Shown: one piece after another, positions 52,154-59,899 of the stretch
Layout of the letters: every line of letters begins with the position of its first letter
Numbering within the stretch: position 1 is the first letter of the stretch
NCBI GenBank assembly: GCA_016712285.1
Contig: JADJRK010000001.1
Span: forward strand, 3,782,001-3,846,000
DNA from: Planctomycetota bacterium
GTDB lineage: Bacteria; Planctomycetota; UBA8742; UBA2392
Reading direction: 5' to 3'
Length of the DNA: 64,000 nt
Program-made: the position numbers and the translations under genes
The notes under the pieces: generated by a model
Database searches by the model: none
What the model saw: the letters and a program-made list of their open reading frames with translations, nothing else
What the model was told of the DNA's origin: nothing

Positions 52154-53715
52154 TCCCACTCAATCGTCGCGGGCGGCTTGCTGCTGATGTCGTACACCAC
52201 CCGGTTGAAGCCCCGCACTTCGTTGATGATGCGGTTACTGATCTTGCGCAGCAGGTCATAGTCCAGCCGCGCCCAGTCCGCCGTCATGCCGTCCACACTC
52301 TCCACCGCGCGCAGGGCGCAGGTGTACTCGTGCGTGCGCTCGTCGCCCATGACGCCGATGCTCTTGACCGGCAGCAGCACCGCGAACGATTGCCAGATCT
52401 GCTTTTCCAGTCCGGCCTTGCGTATCTCTTCTCGAACGATCAAGTCGGCTTTGCGTAGAATAGAAAGTCGCTCTTCGGTGATATCGCCCAGGCAGCGCAC
52501 GGCGAGGCCGGGGCCGGGAAACGGCTGGCGCCAGACAAGCTGGTCGGGCAGGCCCAGCTCACGGCCGACTTCGCGCACCTCATCCTTGAACAGGTAGCGC
52601 AGGGGCTCGACCAGCTCGAAATCCATGTCGTCGGGCAATCCGCCGACGTTGTGGTGGCGCTTGATCATGGCGGTCGGCCCGCCGTGGGCGGCGACGCTTT
52701 CGATCACGTCGGGGTACAGCGTGCCCTGGGCGAGAAACTTCGCGTCTTTAACTTTGCGCGCTTCAACCTCAAACACGCGGATGAACTCTTCGCCGATGAT
52801 GATCCGCTTCTTGTCGGGGTCCGAAACCCCCGCCAGTTTGGTCAGGAAGCGCTGGCCGGCGTCCACCACGACCAGGTTCAACTTGAAGTGGCCTTCGAAC
52901 GCGTTGCGAACTTCCTCGACTTCGCCGCTGCGCAACAGGCCGTTGTCCACCATGATGCAGGTGATCTGGCCCGGCACGGCTTTGCTGATCAGCGCTGCCA
53001 CGACGCTTGAATCAACGCCGCCGGAAAGCCCGCAGATGATGTGGCCCCTGCCGACCTGCTTGGCGATGCGGTCGCATTGCTCGTCAATGAAGCTGCTCAT
53101 CTGCCAGTCGCCGCGGCAGTGGGCCACGTTGAACAGGAAATTCTTCAGCACCATGCGGCCGTTCACGCTGTGCTTGACTTCAGGGTGAAACTGCACGCCA
53201 TAGAAGGGGTGCACGCGATGCTTGACCGCCGCGTACTCGCAGCTTGGGGTCGTGGCCAGCACCTCAAACTCTTTGGGCAGGTTGGTGACCTTGTCGCCGT
53301 GAGACATCCAGACGCGCGTGGCGTCGGGGTTCTCGGCAAGTTCGCGGTTCATGCCGCTGAGCAGGATGTCTTCGTGGTTGATGTGCAGCTCGGCATGGCC
53401 GAACTCGCGCGCGCTGCTGCGTTCAACCTTGCCGCCCAGGACCTGGCTGCCGAGCTGCATGCCGTAGCAGATGCCCAGCACAGGCATGCCGCTGGTGAAG
53501 ATGTTGGGGTCAACGGTGGGTGAGTTTTCGCCGTACACGCTGGCTGGGCCGCCCGAGATGATGATCGCCTTGGGCCCGCGGGCCATCAGCGTATCAAGCG
53601 TCGTGGTGTGCGGCAGAATTTCAGAATAGACACCCAGCTCGCGCGTGCGGCGCGCGATCAGCTGCGTGTACTGCGATCCCATGTCCAGGATGACGACGTG
53701 TTCGTGTGCCGCCAT
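52150..53715 (-). CDS. guaA: GMP synthase (glutamine-hydrolysing)
   Basis: 521 residues from ATG 53715, with GGAGG four bases upstream; the frame is open earlier but unsupported. N-terminal class I glutamine amidotransferase with nucleophile Cys83 in GICYGMQLG and GVQFHPEV further on. Then ATP pyrophosphatase with CGLSGGVDSSVVAAL, and the dimerisation end (TIEWE). It converts XMP, ATP and glutamine to GMP. All catalytic landmarks are present and length matches the family (~525). Housekeeping gene, cytoplasmic. Confidence 0.95.
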   Translation of the reverse strand: MAAHEHVVILDMGSQYTQLIARRTRELGVYSEILPHTTTLDTLMARGPKAIIISGGPASVYGENSPTVDPNIFTSGMPVLGICYGMQLGSQVLGGKVERSSAREFGHAELHINHEDILLSGMNRELAENPDATRVWMSHGDKVTNLPKEFEVLATTPSCEYAAVKHRVHPFYGVQFHPEVKHSVNGRMVLKNFLFNVAHCRGDWQMSSFIDEQCDRIAKQVGRGHIICGLSGGVDSSVVAALISKAVPGQITCIMVDNGLLRSGEVEEVRNAFEGHFKLNLVVVDAGQRFLTKLAGVSDPDKKRIIIGEEFIRVFEVEARKVKDAKFLAQGTLYPDVIESVAAHGGPTAMIKRHHNVGGLPDDMDFELVEPLRYLFKDEVREVGRELGLPDQLVWRQPFPGPGLAVRCLGDITEERLSILRKADLIVREEIRKAGLEKQIWQSFAVLLPVKSIGVMGDERTHEYTCALRAVESVDGMTADWARLDYDLLRKISNRIINEVRGFNRVVYDISSKPPATIEWE

Positions 53716-53734
53716 AAAGCCTCCAAAAGCACAA

Positions 53735-53759
53735 GCGGGGACGCTTTGAACGTCCCCGC
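53735..53759 (-). terminator. Hairpin between the 53830 gene and guaA
   Basis: GCGGGGACG (53735-53743) pairs exactly with CGTCCCCGC (53751-53759) around 7 bases. On the minus strand it is followed by TTGTGCTTTTGG, a modest U-rich tail, so it likely ends the upstream operon. Confidence 0.65.
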
Positions 53760-53829
53760 CGGGGCAAAAGAAGAGTATAGGCAGCGCGCTTTCGTGCGCA
53801 ATTACCAATGAGCAAAACCCGCGGCTCAG

Positions 53830-54723
53830 TTACTGCTCTCGCGAACCTTTGCGTTTGCGGTCTTCGCCGGGCATGCCATTGCGGTTGGTTGGGCCAAAGC
53901 CGCCATCGCGGGGTTGCGGCTTGTTGTTGCGTTTGTGCTCGCGCATTTCGTTCTGCCACTGCTCTTTCAGTTCTTTGCGCAGCAGGTCGGCGGCCTTTTC
54001 GATGCTCAGGTTGGGCAACTGGGCCATCACCCGGTCGCGAGCCTCGGTGTTCAGGCGCTGCAGCATCATGTCCAGCGTCCAGACGTCGGCCATCACGCGC
54101 CGTAGCTCTTCACGGGCCTGCTGGTCGCCGGCGCGGGCCTTCTGCTTGAGTTCTTTGACGTGCGGAAATGCCTCTTCCAGGGCCGCGCGACGCTTGCGGT
54201 TGTGCTCTTCGTACAGCTTCATCGCCTCGCGCTGGCGCTCCATGGGCGGCAAGCCCGCCAGGCGCTGCTGTTCTGCGTCGGGCAGCGTGCGCAGGAATGC
54301 CAGTGCACGGCGGCGCACCAGCATCTGGTGCAGCGCCTTCACCCGCTCGGCGCCATCAAGGTCCATGGCGCGCTTGAACTCGGGCCCGCCCGTGCGCTTG
54401 AGCATCTGCAGCTCGTTCGCCAGAGTCATCAGCCGCGCGCGCTGCAGGTAGCCCATCGTGCGCAACTGCTCAAGGTTTTCACGCTCGGCGGTTGTCAGGA
54501 TCGGCTTGCCGGCTTTGGCGTCGGCCATGGCCTGCTGCTGGCGGTCTTTGTCCAGGCGCTTGAACACGCGCTGGCGGTGGCGCAGGCGCTCTTTCTGCTC
54601 TTTGGGCAGGCTCTGGTACCACTGGCGCAGGCCGGCTTCGTCAGTGGGCGCTTCGGTGGGCACATCCTGTGCCAGAAGCGGCAGGGCCATCACTGCAATC
54701 AAGAGAATGGGCAGGAAGCGCAT
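53830..54723 (-). CDS. Secreted charged coiled-coil protein
   Basis: 297 residues: signal peptide (ILLIAVMALPLLAQD), then almost entirely charged amphipathic helices with long basic runs (KEQKERLRHRQRVFKR, RRRALAFLRTLPDAEQQRL) and a Gly/Asn/Arg-rich tail. It resembles periplasmic coiled-coil proteins of the DUF3106 type, encoded next to anti-sigma-like genes, but I cannot confirm the family. The start shares one base with the stop of the upstream gene (TAATG at 54725-54721), so both are coupled. Confidence 0.65.
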   Translation of the reverse strand: MRFLPILLIAVMALPLLAQDVPTEAPTDEAGLRQWYQSLPKEQKERLRHRQRVFKRLDKDRQQQAMADAKAGKPILTTAERENLEQLRTMGYLQRARLMTLANELQMLKRTGGPEFKRAMDLDGAERVKALHQMLVRRRALAFLRTLPDAEQQRLAGLPPMERQREAMKLYEEHNRKRRAALEEAFPHVKELKQKARAGDQQAREELRRVMADVWTLDMMLQRLNTEARDRVMAQLPNLSIEKAADLLRKELKEQWQNEMREHKRNNKPQPRDGGFGPTNRNGMPGEDRKRKGSREQ

Positions 54724-55340
54724 TACTCAGCCTCCATGGCGGCAAGCTGCTCCAGCAGGTCCTGGTCCTGGATCAAGCCCAGGTCGTCCGGGTTCTGCAC
54801 GCGCTCGAGCTCAGAAAATGCGGAGTCGGCAAGCAGCTTCAATTGGCGCAGGTCCTCCAGGTTGAGGGCGCTGTCGGTCTTGTCGGCGGGCTCGCCGTGG
54901 GCAAGGTAATCGAACTCGTCGAACTCGACCTCGGCGGTGTCGTCCGCGTCGTCCTCGGCAATGGTTTCCGGTGCGTCGGTCACGGGCGGTGTGTCGTCGC
55001 CATTCATGAACATGAAGATGCCTACACCGATCAACAGCGCGGCTGCAATTGGGCCCGCCAGCTTCAGCAGCAAGCCGCCGCGGCTGCCGGCTGTTTCGCC
55101 GTAGACCTTGCCCTCGTGGAAGCGTTTCCAGAATCGGCCCTGAAAGCCTTCACTAAGCTCGGGCACGTCGTAATACCCAAGCCACTGTTCCAGCGATTGC
55201 TCTTGCGTGATGGCCAGTTTCAACTGCGGGTCGTGCTCAGCCGCGGCAAGCAATTCGCGGGCGCGCTCAGGGTCAAGGGTACCCCTGGCGAAGGCAGCGA
55301 TTTCCTGCTGCAGGTCTTGCGGGAAACTCTCATTCGTCAT
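54723..55340 (-). CDS. Membrane protein, anti-sigma-like
   Basis: 205 residues. The cytoplasmic N-terminus has a short charged helical lead and no zinc motif. One transmembrane helix (~90-111, KLAGPIAAALLIGVGIFMFM) is followed by an acidic extracytoplasmic tail (ETIAEDDADDTAEVEFDEFD). Pairing of a short single-pass protein with a secreted coiled-coil protein is typical of sigma-control modules. No sigma gene precedes this one, and the divergent neighbour starts at 55436, so its partner is unknown. Confidence 0.6.
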   Translation of the reverse strand: MTNESFPQDLQQEIAAFARGTLDPERARELLAAAEHDPQLKLAITQEQSLEQWLGYYDVPELSEGFQGRFWKRFHEGKVYGETAGSRGGLLLKLAGPIAAALLIGVGIFMFMNGDDTPPVTDAPETIAEDDADDTAEVEFDEFDYLAHGEPADKTDSALNLEDLRQLKLLADSAFSELERVQNPDDLGLIQDQDLLEQLAAMEAE

Positions 55341-55435
55341 GGCTGTGCTCCGGCCCCGGTTTTTTCAGCTATACCGCGGCATCCAAGTGTTAAACCCAGT
55401 GGTGTCCCAGAGGTTGCGCCAAAAACCGAGGTCCT

Positions 55436-57808
55436 ATGGCTTCACGCCAGCGTATCCCTTTGCCCGCCATTGCCTTCCTGATCCTGTTGCTGCTTGGGCT
55501 GGGGGTGGGCGGTTGGCTGGTGTCGCAGGACAAGCAGCCGCGCGTCAACAGCCCCGACGTCGCCGAAGAAGACAACACCCCGGCCCCTGAGCCGCCCAAG
55601 ACCAACGCCGCCCCCGAGCCAGAACCAGAGCCGGAACCCGAGCCGGAGCCCGTGCCCGAGCCCGTGGAGGGGCGCACCCATGTCGCGATGCCGCAACTCA
55701 CGCGCTTTCGAGCGCTGGTGCTTGAGGCTGACGCCGCGCTGGCTATCAGCGAGCCGCCGCCCGCCAAGAGCGACGAAGCGTGGCTGTTCTGTTCGACCCT
55801 TGAGCAACTCAAGTCACGATTTGCGCCTCACGCGCGGCTGGTCTACGAGGGCCTTGCGCAGCCGTCCGACATCACGTCGTTCAGCGCCGAGGTTTCGGCG
55901 GCGTTCCTGCGGCCCGACGTAGCCCGTGGCGCGTACTCGATAAAAGAAGGTTCGCGCGCGGCGCTGTGGTCGCGCGAGGGCGTGCGGCTGCCCGATGCAG
56001 AGCACATTTCGCCGCCGGGTGTCTACGCTCCCATCACTCGCCGGCTTCAGGAAAGCGTGGATGTCGCCGCCGTGGGAAGCTGGCTATCGGCGATTGAGTC
56101 GGAGTTTGGCAAGACAGATTACAGCGAGTCTCTGCCGCTCGACTTCGTGATTTTTCGCGACGATGCAGAGTACCTGAACTTTTCACGCAAGCGGTTGCGG
56201 CTGGATGTGCCCGGGTGGTCTGCCGGGTTGTTCAGTTCAAGCTGGGAAGTGGTTTGCATCCCGGTACTGGACAGCACCTGCCTGGCCGAAGTGATAAGGC
56301 ACGAGATGTTTCACGCGGTGCAGTCGCGCCTGGCCGCGGAAAGCCTGCTGGTGCCGTGGTTTGCCGAGGGCACCGCCGAGTGGCTTGATAAGGCTGCACC
56401 CTTGTCCGGCGCCGTGCGCACGCACCCTGAGTTTGCGACAGCGGCATGGGGCTACCTGGGTGTGCTGATTGAGCGCGGCTATGAAGTGAAGCTGCGCGAG
56501 CTGCTTGAGATGGAACTCGCGGACTTCTACGCGAACCCTGAGCTGCACTATCTTCTGGCGTACTGCTGGGTGGATTTTGCCCGCACCGAAGAAGACCTGC
56601 AGCCGCACTACCGACAGTTCTGGGAGCTGATGAAACAGGGCGTCAGCCGCCAGCAGGCATTTGCCCGCACGTTCGGCACGCTGAACTTTGACGAGCTGAC
56701 GCAGCGCTTTCTGGCCCGCGCGCGCCGCGCACCGCGCAACACCATGCCGCCGCGCTTTTCGCATGACGCGCCGGAAGCCGCTTTCGGCAACCTGCCCACG
56801 AAACTGGGCGGCACACCTGAGCCGCCAGCGAAAGAAGGCGAAGTCGCAAGCGGATGGTACGCAACCCTGGCCGAGCTTGAGCGTCGCGGCATCGACACCG
56901 CACGCGCCACGTACTTCAAGGGCGACTTCGACCTCGTGGTGGTCGCGATTGACAGCAGCGAGACGATGGCCGGCAAGATTGAAGACGAGTGGTTTGACTG
57001 GGAGGGCTACTCACGCTGGCTGTTCTCGCTTCGCTATGCCGGCACGCTTGCATTCAATCGCAAGGGCAGCGACGGCACTGAAGAGGTCCCGCCGGAAGTG
57101 CTGATGGCCATGGTTGAAGCCGTGCTGACCGATAAGACCGCTGACTTCATAGAAGCCACGGGCGTGAAAGTGCCGGACCAGATTGTCAGCGACGTAAAGG
57201 ACAACTACAAGCGCTTTGACCTGCAGCCGGCCAAGCTGAAGGGTTTGCCGCGGCGCGAGCTCAGCCTGCACACCGCCGAGAGCATCACGTGGTTCTGGGG
57301 CACGCGCCAGGACCGCGCCAAGGTGGTGGTCGTTGACTTCAACACCAAGGTGCAGACCGAGAAAGATGAAAGCGCGTTCAAAGCCGACGGCTTCAAGAGC
57401 AGCGCCAGCCCGATCCAGAAATTGTTTGCGTCAACCAAGTCTAACGCCGCGCCCTTTGGCGCCGACGGCACCGACTGCGACTGGTGGCAGGGGCTGACCG
57501 GCATCACCGAGGCCGCCCGGGGCGAGAGCGGCACGCGCGTGGCATGCCTGTTTTTCACAGACGGGCTGAACAGCAGCGGCGCGTATGGGCACGCTGCCGC
57601 CGGCGTCAGCATGGAAAACTATCTGCGCGACCAGGAAGCGATGGCCGACGCGTACTTGCTGAAATGGCAGGAAGCGTCGCTCGACAACGCCAACTCGGTT
57701 CTGCAACTGGTGGCCCTGCCAGGCGCAGAGAACAAGGGTTTGCAGTTCGTACGCCAGAAGGTCACGCAGGCCAAGCTCGACACGTGGTCTGAGCGCTTTC
57801 GCAAGTAG
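55436..57808 (+). CDS. Membrane-anchored HExxH metallopeptidase-like protein with vWA domain
   Basis: 790 residues. An N-terminal anchor helix (~8-29) and a Glu-Pro repeat linker (61-76) precede the zinc site H289-EMF-H293, with AEGTAEW (third ligand candidate Glu311) ~20 residues later. This is the DUF1570/gluzincin-like pattern. Near residue 500 begins a vWA-like region with a DxSxT MIDAS motif at 506-510 (DSSET) and FFTDGLNSSGA further on, in which divalent metal would bind. A peptidase joined to a vWA domain on one membrane-bound chain is unusual. Start ATG has GAGGT upstream. Activity not tested. Confidence 0.75.
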   Translation: MASRQRIPLPAIAFLILLLLGLGVGGWLVSQDKQPRVNSPDVAEEDNTPAPEPPKTNAAPEPEPEPEPEPEPVPEPVEGRTHVAMPQLTRFRALVLEADAALAISEPPPAKSDEAWLFCSTLEQLKSRFAPHARLVYEGLAQPSDITSFSAEVSAAFLRPDVARGAYSIKEGSRAALWSREGVRLPDAEHISPPGVYAPITRRLQESVDVAAVGSWLSAIESEFGKTDYSESLPLDFVIFRDDAEYLNFSRKRLRLDVPGWSAGLFSSSWEVVCIPVLDSTCLAEVIRHEMFHAVQSRLAAESLLVPWFAEGTAEWLDKAAPLSGAVRTHPEFATAAWGYLGVLIERGYEVKLRELLEMELADFYANPELHYLLAYCWVDFARTEEDLQPHYRQFWELMKQGVSRQQAFARTFGTLNFDELTQRFLARARRAPRNTMPPRFSHDAPEAAFGNLPTKLGGTPEPPAKEGEVASGWYATLAELERRGIDTARATYFKGDFDLVVVAIDSSETMAGKIEDEWFDWEGYSRWLFSLRYAGTLAFNRKGSDGTEEVPPEVLMAMVEAVLTDKTADFIEATGVKVPDQIVSDVKDNYKRFDLQPAKLKGLPRRELSLHTAESITWFWGTRQDRAKVVVVDFNTKVQTEKDESAFKADGFKSSASPIQKLFASTKSNAAPFGADGTDCDWWQGLTGITEAARGESGTRVACLFFTDGLNSSGAYGHAAAGVSMENYLRDQEAMADAYLLKWQEASLDNANSVLQLVALPGAENKGLQFVRQKVTQAKLDTWSERFRK

Positions 57809-57864
57809 CTGCGCACTGCGCCCCGTTGACGAGCAACCCCGCCGCGTTACCTTACGCGCGCGAT

Positions 57865-57942
57865 GCGGCTAGTAGCTCAGTTGGTTAGAGCACCAGATTG
57901 TGGATCTGGGGGTCGCGGGTTCAAGTCCCGTCTAGCCGCCCA
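57865..57942 (+). tRNA. tRNA-His (GTG), with encoded G-1 and CCA
   Basis: Seven acceptor pairs CGGCTAG/CTAGCCG, an extra 5' G (57865) facing the discriminator C, and the 3' CCA at 57940-57942. Anticodon loop TTGTGGA reads GTG. The extra G-C pair is the identity mark of histidine tRNA. T-arm CGCGGG-TTCAAGT-CCCG is near perfect. Confidence 0.92.
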
Positions 57943-57949
57943 TCTTGAA

Positions 57950-57980
57950 AGCCGCCCGGAGAGACGATCTCCGGGCGGCT
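57950..57980 (+). terminator. Intrinsic terminator of tRNA-His
   Basis: A perfect 13-bp stem (57950-57962 with 57968-57980) around GACGA, followed by TGTTGTTTTG. Confidence 0.85.
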
Positions 57981-58027
57981 TGTTGTTTTGCGGGGCTGCC
58001 CAGATTTCACAAGCAACCATAGGTGAA

Positions 58028-58061
58028 CATCGGTGCACATGTTCACTAATGTGCACCGATG
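58028..58061. repeat. 13-bp inverted repeat in non-coding DNA
   Basis: CATCGGTGCACAT (58028-58040) is the exact inverse of 58049-58061, 8-base loop. Lies in the 270-base gap before the XRE-TPR gene; no gene is seen there. Confidence 0.6.
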
Positions 58062-58143
58062 GTTGTCCACGCTCTGAACTGCAACTACCTCGCGCGAAGG
58101 CGCGAAGAGCGCGACGGCCGCGAAGCACTACCAAGGCTATGAA

Positions 58144-58215
58144 ACCACGGGTGCACACGGGTGCACACGGCTGGGCAAGTCATTGCAGTTGTGTTTACCC
58201 ATGTTCACCCGTGGT
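58144..58215. repeat. Nested direct and inverted repeats
   Basis: GGGTGCACAC occurs twice in tandem (58149-58168). ACCACGGGTG (58144-58153) is inversely repeated at 58206-58215. Another dispersed-repeat-like patch, 3' of the regulator gene ending at 58257. Confidence 0.6.
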
Positions 58216-58256
58216 AGAAAAGGACCTTAGGAAGGCGGTCGCGGCGCAATCGTTGT

Positions 58257-59783
58257 CTACTGCTTCTTGAGGCCGTAGTCGCCTTGCAGCACTGGCTCGA
58301 AGCAGATGTACCCGCCGGCTACCCGCTTCTCGAAGAATTTGCGGGCGCGGCGCACGGCTTTGGTCGCGGCTGGCGACTTGTCGCCGGCAAACAGGTCCAG
58401 CACGGCCCGGTGCGCGGTGGCTTCTTCCATCGGCGGCGGGCAAAGGCCGCGGGGCACGTTGGCCATCACCGCCATGGCTTCTTCCATGCGGGCCTTGGCG
58501 GTCTTGCGGTTGCCGGCGACCCGGTAGGCCTCGGCGGTGCGCACCAGTTCAAGCCATGGGGCGATGTCAGCCTCGGCGCTGTCTTCGGCTTGTGGACTCT
58601 TCTCGAACTCTGCAACCCGCTCGGGCGCGGGGTGTTCGAGCTGCTCAAGCAACATGCGCCCGCGCTGCAGGAAGCTGTCGCTCTTCCATACAGGGCTCAG
58701 GCCGGCCTGCGTCGCATACGCGATTGCCGCGCGCAGCGCTTTGGGCTCAAGCAGCCAGGTCGCGTAGGTGACAAAGTGCTGGGCCTTGGCGTCAGTCGGC
58801 TCGCCGACATTCAATGCGTCCATCACTGTCAGCGCGCCCGACCAGATCAACATGCGCAACAGTGCTGCCTCACTCACCTTGCGGTACATGCCATCGAGTC
58901 GCGGCAGGCTGCGCTCAATCAGTTCCAGGCCCTGGCGCAATTTGCCGCTTTCCGCCAGCAGCACGCCGTAAGTATTTTCGAGGCGCGAATAGGCCCCCCA
59001 TTTGCGGCCGCGCTTGCCCGCCAGTGCGCGGATGGCGCGGCAGATCTGGACGGCTTCTTTTACGCGGTGCATCTGGGTCAACGCGACCACGATGCGGCGG
59101 CCCTCGTCACAGGCGCGCTCATCGAACAGCTTTCCGTCAGGCAGGCTGCGCAGAAAAAGCCTGCGCTGGTAGTCCAGAAAGCGGTCGCTGCGCTTGCGCT
59201 GGAACTCGTAGTAGGCGCTGACACGCAAGAAGTCGCGCGTAAGGGCCTCATCGTCGCAGAACCGGCTCACCTGAGTGGCGGCTTTGTGCAGCTCAATGGC
59301 GCGCTCAAGGTCAAGACGGTCAAGCGCGGTCTGCAGGTCCTGGATGATGCGCTCAAAAACCGGCCTTGAGCGCTGGTTCATGCTTTCACGCAGTCGCTCG
59401 TGGGCCAGCAGCGCGTCATTCAGCTCGCGCAGGACTTTCAGGTGGCTTTTGCCGGCCAGGCTGCCCAGCAGCATCTTGCTGACGGCACTCATCGCTTCGA
59501 CCAGTTCCAGCATGTTCTCGCCCAGGCGGGCGGTCTGCTCAGGTACGTCCGAAAGGTAAGGCGAGCCTTCGCCCATCAGCAGCCAAGCCGGATTCACGCC
59601 CAAACCGCGCACCAGCGTCGAGCAGAAAGCCGCCGGTATGCGCGCGCCGTGCACATAGCGGTTCACAGCAGCGACGCCGGTGCCGGTTTTGCGGGCGATG
59701 TCGCTTTGCGAGTGCTCATTGAGCAGGCGATGAAGCCGTTCGCGAATGCCGACGTCGTCATCTGGGGATTCTTGATCGCGCAT
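58257..59783 (-). CDS. XRE-type HTH regulator with long helical (TPR-like) sensor region, second copy
   Basis: 508 residues from ATG 59783, chosen for AGGTGA eight bases upstream; the open frame starts 19 codons earlier. HTH (~10-75: SQSDIARKTGTGVAAVNRYV then GVNPAWLLMGEGSPYLSDV), followed by ~420 residues of helical repeats. It shares several exact blocks with the 15443-16921 regulator (LVEAMSAVSKM, LVRGLGVNPAWLL, FCDDEALTR-like). It is transcribed away from a gene for a GGGGC-anchored protein (start 59900) across a ~116-base divergent region. That region may hold its operator, which I could not identify. Confidence 0.8.
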   Translation of the reverse strand: MRDQESPDDDVGIRERLHRLLNEHSQSDIARKTGTGVAAVNRYVHGARIPAAFCSTLVRGLGVNPAWLLMGEGSPYLSDVPEQTARLGENMLELVEAMSAVSKMLLGSLAGKSHLKVLRELNDALLAHERLRESMNQRSRPVFERIIQDLQTALDRLDLERAIELHKAATQVSRFCDDEALTRDFLRVSAYYEFQRKRSDRFLDYQRRLFLRSLPDGKLFDERACDEGRRIVVALTQMHRVKEAVQICRAIRALAGKRGRKWGAYSRLENTYGVLLAESGKLRQGLELIERSLPRLDGMYRKVSEAALLRMLIWSGALTVMDALNVGEPTDAKAQHFVTYATWLLEPKALRAAIAYATQAGLSPVWKSDSFLQRGRMLLEQLEHPAPERVAEFEKSPQAEDSAEADIAPWLELVRTAEAYRVAGNRKTAKARMEEAMAVMANVPRGLCPPPMEEATAHRAVLDLFAGDKSPAATKAVRRARKFFEKRVAGGYICFEPVLQGDYGLKKQ

Positions 59784-59899
59784 GGGGAAAGTCACCTTTC
59801 TCGAAACCGAAATGATACCGGGCTGCCAATCTTGATTCAACTTTCACGCAAACAATATCGACGGCAAACTGCGCCCGCGTACTTCCCCAGGAGATGAAT

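Noticed and set aside
58144..58215. CRISPR-like repeats
   Set aside because: Only two tandem 10-base units, no regular spacers, no cas genes in the window.
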